From Prauserella_A sp040635515 (lineage in GTDB: Bacteria > Actinomycetota > Actinomycetes > Mycobacteriales > Pseudonocardiaceae), in contig JBEYHY010000006.1 of the NCBI GenBank assembly GCA_040635515.1, positions 248,001 through 312,000 of the forward strand: a stretch of 64,000 nucleotides of DNA, written 5' to 3'. How positions within the stretch are numbered: position 1 is the stretch's first letter; each line of letters opens with the position of its first letter. A program made the position numbers and the translations under genes. This document shows, piece by piece, positions 59,085-64,000 of this stretch. The notes beneath the pieces are model-generated. The model was not told the origin of the DNA. It saw only the letters and a list, made by a program, of their open reading frames with translations, and did no database searches.

Positions 59085-59525
59085 CTATTCGGCCAATCGG
59101 ACGGGATCGGTGCAGGCGGGTGCGCCAACGCCGGTGTCGGGCCTCAGGTAGTGCCCCGCGGCGAAGCCGGAACGTCCCTCGACCGATCCGCTGAGCCACA
59201 TGGGATTTCCGGCTACGACAGCCCCCCGCTGCCAGCAATCGGCGACGAACCGGTCTCCTTCCCCGACCCAGCCGACCTTGACACAGTCGGCGTCAGGGCA
59301 AGCGCGGACGTTCAAGCCCGCACCATCCGTACCCATGACGCGGTAGTTGGTGCCTGCCGGAGCGTTCTTCGCCAGCACGGACCCGGCCGGGGAGCCCCGG
59401 TCACCGTCCGGCTGACTCGCGCCGATCCGACTGCCCGCGCTGAGCGCGAGAACCAGCACACCGGCCACGGCGGCAGCAACCAGCAGGGCACGAACGAGCA
59501 ATCCCAGTCGCAACGATACGAACAT
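59085..59525 (-). CDS. secreted SH3-type protein
   Basis: 146 aa from ATG 59525 (gggaggt site). The N-terminal hydrophobic helix (LGLLVRALLVAAAVAGVLVL) is a signal anchor. The exported part has a bacterial SH3 domain: GLNVRACPDADCVKVGWVGE, then FVADCWQRGAVVAGNPMWLS, with Cys pairs that could form disulfides; such domains bind peptidoglycan or peptides. Function unknown. The frame stays open to 59672 but without a ribosome site. Confidence 0.8.
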   Translation of the reverse strand: MFVSLRLGLLVRALLVAAAVAGVLVLALSAGSRIGASQPDGDRGSPAGSVLAKNAPAGTNYRVMGTDGAGLNVRACPDADCVKVGWVGEGDRFVADCWQRGAVVAGNPMWLSGSVEGRSGFAAGHYLRPDTGVGAPACTDPVRLAE

Positions 59526-59813
59526 TGTCGACCTCCCTCCGCTCGACGGGCTTGCCTGTCGTTCCCGTTCGATCGCGCCGACGTTCGTGCCGTACCTCTT
59601 CCTTCGCAACGTGGTGGATAAAGCGAGACCGCTGGGAACTACAGAACCGAGTGTCCCGTAGCGAGCGCCCACTGTGCAATTCCCATTTTTCTGATCCCAT
59701 CGTCATCACCCGAACGGACAACCGTATGTCACCGTCAGGCGCGACGTTCGCCAACAAGAATCCGGTCGTCCACCCACATGGCGCAGTGAAACTCGACGCC
59801 TCACCCCAAACCG

Positions 59814-59841
59814 TTGCCAGTTTGCGGAGATGGCTTACAAT
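59814..59841 (+). promoter_or_regulatory. sigma-70-like promoter of the Scr1-type XRE gene
   Basis: TTGCCA (59814-59819), a 16-bp spacer and TACAAT (59836-59841), a near-consensus housekeeping promoter 72 bp before the XRE ATG. The rest of the 387-bp gap (59526-59912) shows no other feature I can name; it is A/T-richer than its surroundings. Confidence 0.6.
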
Positions 59842-59912
59842 CCTCGGATTGGGATTCCCACGAAGACATCCCACCCCGAAAGACCCGTGGCCCGAACCCC
59901 GAACGAGGTCCC

Positions 59913-60779
59913 ATGCCAGACCCAGGCCCCGTGGTACCGCGGCGACGCATTGCCGAAGAGCTGCGCCGACTGCGCGGCGAGGCGAACCGCACCCTCGAAG
60001 AGGTGGCGGAAGCGCTGCTGATCTCCACGTCGAAGTTGTCCCGTCTCGAAAACGCGCAGGGCCGCCCCCAGCTGCGCGATATCAGGGACCTCGTTCGCTT
60101 CTACCGGATCGAGGACACCCAGGTCGCCAGCCGCCTTGAGCGATGGACGAAAGCGTCCCAGTCGCAGGGCTGGTGGACCGACTACAGCGGAACCATTTCC
60201 GACGAACTCGGCGCGCACGTCGCCTACGAAACCGAGGCATCCGTCGCCCGCGTCTACACCATCCCCGCGATTCCGGTACTGCTGCAGACGGCCGACTACG
60301 CGCGCGCCTACTACCTCAGCACCGAGCCTTCGCGGGCGGCCGACGTCGAGCAACTCGTCGAGTTGCGCATGAAGCGTCAAGAAGCCCTCGACCAGCGCGG
60401 CGAACTACCCCCGCTGAAGCTGGTCGCGGTCACGCACGAATCGAGTATTCGACAGCTCGTCGGTTCACCCCAGATCATGCGTGCACAACTGGACCACCTG
60501 ATCGAGTGTTCCACCCGGCCGAATATCGAGCTCAGGGTTTTCCCGTTCTCTTCCCAGCCGTTGTTCACGCTCACCTGCATGTACGCCTATTTCGAATTCA
60601 GCGAAGAGATCGACCGCGACGTCGTGCACATCGAGACGCACGCCGGCATCCGACACATCGAACGACCGAAAGCTGTTGAGCGGTATCGGGAATACCATGA
60701 TTCCCTGTACCGCAACTCCCTTTCTCCCGAGGAGACAAGGGCACTGATTCGCGCTGTCAAGAACGACCACTTCGTATAG
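59913..60779 (+). CDS. XRE-family regulator with DUF5753 (Scr1) domain
   Basis: 288 aa from ATG 59913. N-terminal HTH_31: IAEELRRLRGEANRTLEEVA and LLISTSKLSRLENAQGRPQL. The remaining ~190 residues are the DUF5753/Scr1 domain (AIPVLLQTADYARAYYLSTE, LKLVAVTHESSIRQLVGSP, IELRVFPFSSQP), frequent in actinomycetes. It is 16 bp upstream of a 2OG-Fe(II) oxygenase. In Streptomyces such regulators are usually followed by a small DUF397 (Scr2) protein; none is seen here, the oxygenase takes that place. Confidence 0.9.
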   Translation: MPDPGPVVPRRRIAEELRRLRGEANRTLEEVAEALLISTSKLSRLENAQGRPQLRDIRDLVRFYRIEDTQVASRLERWTKASQSQGWWTDYSGTISDELGAHVAYETEASVARVYTIPAIPVLLQTADYARAYYLSTEPSRAADVEQLVELRMKRQEALDQRGELPPLKLVAVTHESSIRQLVGSPQIMRAQLDHLIECSTRPNIELRVFPFSSQPLFTLTCMYAYFEFSEEIDRDVVHIETHAGIRHIERPKAVERYREYHDSLYRNSLSPEETRALIRAVKNDHFV

Positions 60780-60795
60780 CCCGCATAGGACACCC

Positions 60796-61488
60796 ATGGC
60801 ATTCGAAGCTGCGAAGCTGAGCTGGAAAAAGCTCAGCACCGACGGCTATATCGTGCTCTCCGAGCGCGAATTCGGCTTTTCAGCCGCCGCACGGCAACAC
60901 CTGCGAGACACCTTCTTCCACAGTGGAGTACTAAAACGCTACGAGAACGATCTCCCCGCCGACAGGGAAAGGGCACGGGACGTCCTGCGGTACGAGTGGG
61001 CCGGCGACGAACTGACACTGTCCGAACACGACACGATCACCATCGAGAATCGCGGTGAGCGCCCGGAAGCCCGCGAATACGGCAGGGTCGAGGTACTCGC
61101 CGACACCCTCTTCGAGCAGTGGATCCGCTCGGCGCTGGGCCTGATCCCGCCGCAATGGCGCAGCCCCCGAGGCACCTTCGGGGTCAATCTTTTCCGCACG
61201 TTCACCAACGTCGTCACCAAACCCCACCAGGACGGCGAGCGATTCATCTTCATCTACGTCGTCGACAAGGTCGGTACCGGAGCCGAGACCTGGCTGTACG
61301 GGCCGGACGAGTCGGAAGAGGATCCCGTTTTCCGGGGAACACTGAAGCCGGGTGACCTGCTGGTCTTCGAGGACGCGAGGTTCCGGCACGGGGTGACTCC
61401 GCTGCTGGATCCCGAGGAGGGGCACGCGCAACGCGACGCGCTGGTGTGCACGGTCAACTACGACCACACCTACCCGCTGGACTGGTAA
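60796..61488 (+). CDS. 2-oxoglutarate/Fe(II)-dependent dioxygenase (2OG-Fe_Oxy_2 type)
   Basis: 230 aa. Iron ligands can be placed: His144-x-Asp146 in TKPHQDGERF and His198 in ARFRHGVTPL, with the 2-oxoglutarate-binding Arg in QRDALVCTVNYDH. Overall length and fold match the group containing amino-acid hydroxylases such as L-isoleucine dioxygenase. The substrate is unknown. It is probably co-transcribed with the XRE/Scr1 gene 16 bp upstream. A strong hairpin follows 4 bp after the stop. Confidence 0.85.
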   Translation: MAFEAAKLSWKKLSTDGYIVLSEREFGFSAAARQHLRDTFFHSGVLKRYENDLPADRERARDVLRYEWAGDELTLSEHDTITIENRGERPEAREYGRVEVLADTLFEQWIRSALGLIPPQWRSPRGTFGVNLFRTFTNVVTKPHQDGERFIFIYVVDKVGTGAETWLYGPDESEEDPVFRGTLKPGDLLVFEDARFRHGVTPLLDPEEGHAQRDALVCTVNYDHTYPLDW

Positions 61489-61491
61489 CGC

Positions 61492-61530
61492 GAGCGGGGG
61501 CACGGCCGGCGAGTTCCGTGCCCCCTGCTC
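61492..61530 (+). terminator. strong terminator hairpin after the dioxygenase
   Basis: GAGC plus GGGGGCACGG (61492-61505) pairs with CCGTGCCCCC, one bulged t, then GCTC (61516-61530), around a 10-base loop. Confidence 0.85.
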
Positions 61531-61566
61531 ACGTTCGGCCTCGGCGGATTCGGCTACCGTGGCGGC

Positions 61567-61959
61567 ATGTCCCCTCGCGGTGCCGTACAGCTCGCGCGCT
61601 GGGCGCTGCTGTGCGCTCTCGCGCTGGGCGTCGTCGCCATGCACCACGTGGGAACGAATCCGGGGGGCCATACCGCACACCAAGCCGCCTCTCTCGAACA
61701 TCCGGCGGGTCCGGGTCAGCAGCACGACGCCGGAGACGAGTCCCCCGGATCCCATGGCTCCCATGACGCACTGCTGCACCTGTGCCTCGCGGTGCTGACC
61801 GCGCTCGGCGGGATCCTGCTCGCCGTCCTCTTTCTCGGCCGCCGCATCGAATCGGCGCCCCGCCCTCGAAACCCGGTGACCGCCGGCATGGGCGCGCGTG
61901 CGCCCCCGGTCAGAAGCGGTCGCGACATCAAACACCTCACCTGCGTGATCAGGGTCTGA
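61567..61959 (+). CDS. DUF6153-like small His-rich membrane protein
   Basis: 130 aa. A hydrophobic helix at each side (LARWALLCALALGVVAMHHV; LLHLCLAVLTALGGILLAVL) flanks a His-rich loop (GGHTAHQAASLEHPAG, QQHDAGDESPGSHGSH). This architecture and the location directly before a DUF305 gene match DUF6153 proteins. Possible copper/metal link, by the His content and the partner, but unproved. The DUF305 start lies 57 bp downstream. Confidence 0.72.
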   Translation: MSPRGAVQLARWALLCALALGVVAMHHVGTNPGGHTAHQAASLEHPAGPGQQHDAGDESPGSHGSHDALLHLCLAVLTALGGILLAVLFLGRRIESAPRPRNPVTAGMGARAPPVRSGRDIKHLTCVIRV

Positions 61960-62015
61960 TCAGCCGCGAACTCGACGCGGACCAGACCGACACCAGGTGA
62001 AAGGCAAGAATTCTC

Positions 62016-62663
62016 ATGCACAGCAACACATCTCGCATTGTGCTGCCCGCCGTGGCCTTCGTGGCCATCGCGGTACTCGGCGGCTGCGCGGGAACGGCGG
62101 AAGAAGATCACGCGGGAGCGGCAGGCGCTTCCCACGGCGCGAACTCGGCACCACCCAGTGCCGGATCGGCCGACGAGACCGCTTCCCACAACGAGGCGGA
62201 CGTGACCTTCGCCCAGCAGATGATTCCCCACCACCAGCAGGCCATCGAGATGGCCGACCTGGTGGAAAGCCGTACCGGCAACGCCGAACTCGTCACGCTC
62301 GCCGAGCAGATCCGGCAGGCTCAGGGGCCCGAGATCGACCGGCTGACCACCTGGCTCGCCGAATGGGGCCAGCCGGTCGACAACCAGCACGGCGAAGGCG
62401 GGCACGGCGGTCACGGGGACATGCCGGGCATGTCGGGCATGATGTCCGAGGAGGACATGGCCACGCTCGAATCGTTGTCCGGCGACGAGTTCGACCGCCG
62501 CTGGCTGGAGATGATGATCGAGCACCACGAGGGCGCTGTCGAGATGGCGGAGTCCGAGCTGAAGGACGGCGTCCACACCGGGGCGACCAAGCTCGCCGAG
62601 GACATCATCTCGGCCCAGCAGGCCGAGATCGACGCGATGAACGGCCTGCTCGGAAACCGCTGA
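62016..62663 (+). CDS. DUF305 lipoprotein
   Basis: 215 aa. Lipoprotein signal (VLPAVAFVAIAVLGGC with Cys followed by AGTAEE). Two ferritin-like DUF305 halves: VTFAQQMIPHHQQAIEMADL and WLEMMIEHHEGAVEMAESEL, each with the M-x2-HH-x2-A motif, separated by a Gly/His/Met loop (GGHGGHGDMPGMSGMMSEED). The His/Met content suggests copper binding at the cell surface. It ends 15 bp before a strong terminator. Confidence 0.92.
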   Translation: MHSNTSRIVLPAVAFVAIAVLGGCAGTAEEDHAGAAGASHGANSAPPSAGSADETASHNEADVTFAQQMIPHHQQAIEMADLVESRTGNAELVTLAEQIRQAQGPEIDRLTTWLAEWGQPVDNQHGEGGHGGHGDMPGMSGMMSEEDMATLESLSGDEFDRRWLEMMIEHHEGAVEMAESELKDGVHTGATKLAEDIISAQQAEIDAMNGLLGNR

Positions 62664-62677
62664 CGCGATGAATCGGC

Positions 62678-62713
62678 GTCACCTTCGGCGGGCGCTCACC
62701 CGCCGAAGGTGAC
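62678..62713 (+). terminator. perfect 15-bp-stem terminator
   Basis: GTCACCTTCGGCGGG (62678-62692) pairs with CCCGCCGAAGGTGAC (62699-62713) without mismatch around a six-base loop, followed by gtttca. It is the strongest simple terminator in the window. Confidence 0.9.
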
Positions 62714-62796
62714 GTTTCACCGCGGTCGGTTCACAAAGGCCTCACGTACTCGGCATGCCTCGTTGCGAGTTTTTCCGAGCGGCTAATCTGTCCCCG

Positions 62797-63417
62797 ATGC
62801 GGACACACCGGGTATTCGCCGCCGTCTACGACAGGACCAACGCGTCCGCGGAGCGAGGATTCATCGGCCAGCGGCGGGCACATCTCGTCGGCGGACTCAC
62901 CGGTGTCGTGCTCGACGTCGGAGCGGGAACGGGGGCCAACCTCCCGCACTACCGGGCGGCCGACCGCATCGTCGCGGCGGAGCCGGACCCGGCGATGCGC
63001 GCGAAACTGGTGGCGAAGCTCAAAACCACGAGCATCCCGGTCGACGTCAGCGGAGCAACGGCGGAGTCGCTGCCCTTCGAATCCGCGTCCTTCGACGCGG
63101 TGGTGTGCACCTTCGTACTGTGCACGGTTGCCGATCCCGCGACGGCGCTCGCCGAGATCCGCAGGGTTCTGCGACCTGGGGGCAAACTCGTGGTGCTCGA
63201 ACACGTGCGCGGCGAGAGCAGGCTCGGCCGCTGGCAAGACCGGCTCGCCCCGCTGTGGGCCGCGTTCACCGCGAACTGCAGGCCCAACCGGCACACCCGG
63301 CGGGCGATCGAGGAGGCGGGGTTCGCCTTCGACGAGGTCGAGGAGTTCACCCCGCTCCCGAAATGGGCGCTGATCCGCACGATGCTCCAGGGCAGCGCCC
63401 AACCCCGGACCGCTTAG
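62797..63417 (+). CDS. class I SAM-dependent methyltransferase
   Basis: 206 aa from ATG 62797 (an ATG at 62755 is also in frame; no clear ribosome site decides). Motif I GVVLDVGAGTGANLPHY, acidic motif II IVAAEPDPAM, ESLPFESASFDAVVCTFVLC and LRPGGKLVVLEHVRGE place it in the Methyltransf_11 group, close to METTL7/UbiE-like enzymes acting on small lipophilic or thiol substrates. It converges on the CvnD gene with 11 bp between stops. Confidence 0.88.
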   Translation: MRTHRVFAAVYDRTNASAERGFIGQRRAHLVGGLTGVVLDVGAGTGANLPHYRAADRIVAAEPDPAMRAKLVAKLKTTSIPVDVSGATAESLPFESASFDAVVCTFVLCTVADPATALAEIRRVLRPGGKLVVLEHVRGESRLGRWQDRLAPLWAAFTANCRPNRHTRRAIEEAGFAFDEVEEFTPLPKWALIRTMLQGSAQPRTA

Positions 63418-63428
63418 CCGGCTTGTGC

Positions 63429-63977
63429 TCAGCGGCCTGCCGGAACGAGGTCGGCGTTGCGCATCACGTGCTGGATCAACGTGACGAGCACCTGCTTGGT
63501 CGACTCCCTGTCCCGGGCGTCGCACAGCAGCATCGGCACGGTCTGATCGACATCGAGCGCAGCCCTGACCTCCTCGGTCCCGTAGCGGTGCGCGCCGTCG
63601 AAACAGTTGACGCCGACAACGAAAGGCAAACCGCGCTGCTCGAAGAAGTCCACCGCGGGAAAGCAGCTGTCCAGCCTGCGGGTGTCGGCGAGTACGACCG
63701 CGCCGAGCGCACCGTGCGCGAGCTCGTCCCACATAAACCAGAACCGATCCTGCCCCGGCGTGCCAAACAGGTACAGGATCAGGTCGGGACTGATCGTGAT
63801 CCTCCCGAAGTCGAGAGCGACCGTCGTCGTTGTCTTGGCCTCGACGCCCCTGAGGTCGTCGACACCTTCCGACGCGGAGGTGAGCACCTCCTCGGTACGC
63901 AGTGGTGGAACCTCGCTCACCGAACCGACCAGTGTCGTCTTTCCCACCCCGAAGCCACCGGCCACCAGCAGCTTCAC
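63429..63977 (-). CDS. CvnD-type GTP-binding protein of a conservon
   Basis: 182 aa, GTG start. G1 LLVAGGFGVGKTTLVGS, G3 region LFGTPGQDRFWFMW and VGVNCFDGAHRY in place of NKxD identify the CvnD family of small GTPases. In Streptomyces conservons they work with a sensor-kinase-like CvnA, a roadblock protein CvnB and DUF742 CvnC at the membrane. The neighbouring CvnC would lie immediately upstream on the minus strand, and the last 12 bases of the window (reading V-A-A-stop) are consistent with its end. Confidence 0.92.
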   Translation of the reverse strand: MKLLVAGGFGVGKTTLVGSVSEVPPLRTEEVLTSASEGVDDLRGVEAKTTTTVALDFGRITISPDLILYLFGTPGQDRFWFMWDELAHGALGAVVLADTRRLDSCFPAVDFFEQRGLPFVVGVNCFDGAHRYGTEEVRAALDVDQTVPMLLCDARDRESTKQVLVTLIQHVMRNADLVPAGR

Positions 63978-63988
63978 CGCGGTCGCCT

Positions 63989-64000
63989 TCAGGCCGCGAC
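63989..64000 (-). CDS. possible last codons of the upstream conservon gene (CvnC/DUF742), truncated
   Basis: Only three codons and a TGA (63989-63991) are visible before the window ends, 11 bp upstream of the CvnD start. The call rests on the known cvnC-cvnD order, not on sequence. Confidence 0.25.
   Translation of the reverse strand, partial: VAA

Noticed and set aside
1..64000. tRNA or rRNA genes
   Set aside because: No T-loop GGTTCGA-type plus acceptor pairing or rRNA core sequence was recognised; a covariance-model scan would settle it.

Overview
The window is about 70% GC and densely coded. It is a chromosomal piece of an actinomycete, most likely of the Pseudonocardiaceae (Amycolatopsis/Prauserella-like). 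This placement rests on gene content: a mycothiol-dependent isomerase-type fragment, the XRE/HbhA/DUF2516 block known from mycobacteria, a CvnD-type GTPase, Scr1-type XRE regulation, MbtH and DtxR/IdeR-type iron boxes. Genus is inference. I saw no tRNA, rRNA, CRISPR array, transposase or phage gene.

1-25.7 kb is an iron-acquisition island behind two housekeeping genes (an isomerase-family fragment and purU). A FecE-type ATPase and two FecCD permeases (minus strand) diverge from a pair of ABC exporter half-transporters (plus strand) across two iron boxes. A four-module, 4479-residue NRPS follows with its MbtH partner, a siderophore-binding lipoprotein and an ornithine N5-hydroxylase, all on the minus strand. 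A hydroxyornithine formyltransferase diverges from the hydroxylase across two more iron boxes. Adenylation pockets read by eye are DVWIVGAVNK / DVWHFSLVDK (serine) / DMENLGLINK (N5-hydroxyornithine) / DVFILGAVNK. There is no epimerisation or thioesterase domain and the protein ends in a condensation-like domain. The predicted product is a foroxymithine-type tetrahydroxamate-family peptide: formyl-hydroxyornithine, Ser, hydroxyornithine, formyl-hydroxyornithine, released as a diketopiperazine. It would be the formyl counterpart of erythrochelin.

25.7-40.7 kb is mostly core metabolism and regulation: a CurA-like reductase, SRPBCC protein, YbaK-like deacylase, the DUF2516/HbhA/XRE block, a PCMT-like methyltransferase, a P-loop kinase with zinc ribbon, a LysR regulator diverging from a frameshifted creatinase-like M24 gene and an enolase-superfamily enzyme, a VOC protein/CGNR regulator pair, a cluster of DnaA boxes, a 5-formyl-THF cyclo-ligase-like gene, DUF445 and a DapC-like aminotransferase.

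40.7-53.6 kb opens with about 330 bp of almost continuous palindromes between convergent genes. Next come a MocR/YczE pair, a Clp-N/HTH pair diverging from a PP2C-like gene, an amidase-TetR-DUF2236 operon under a perfect 18-bp palindrome, a second CGNR regulator diverging from a haloacetate dehalogenase-like hydrolase, a P450 with a small upstream partner, and Ku.

53.8-64 kb holds glcDEF, a PIN-domain toxin with an unusually large partner under a perfect 14-bp palindrome, a secreted SH3 protein, an Scr1-type XRE regulator followed by a 2OG-Fe(II) oxygenase, a DUF6153/DUF305 pair, a methyltransferase and a CvnD GTPase running off the end.

Recurring themes are palindromic operators between divergent regulator/target pairs, and a 21-bp degenerate repeat that fills two intergenic spaces between convergent genes (7.8-8.4 kb and 30.5-30.6 kb).
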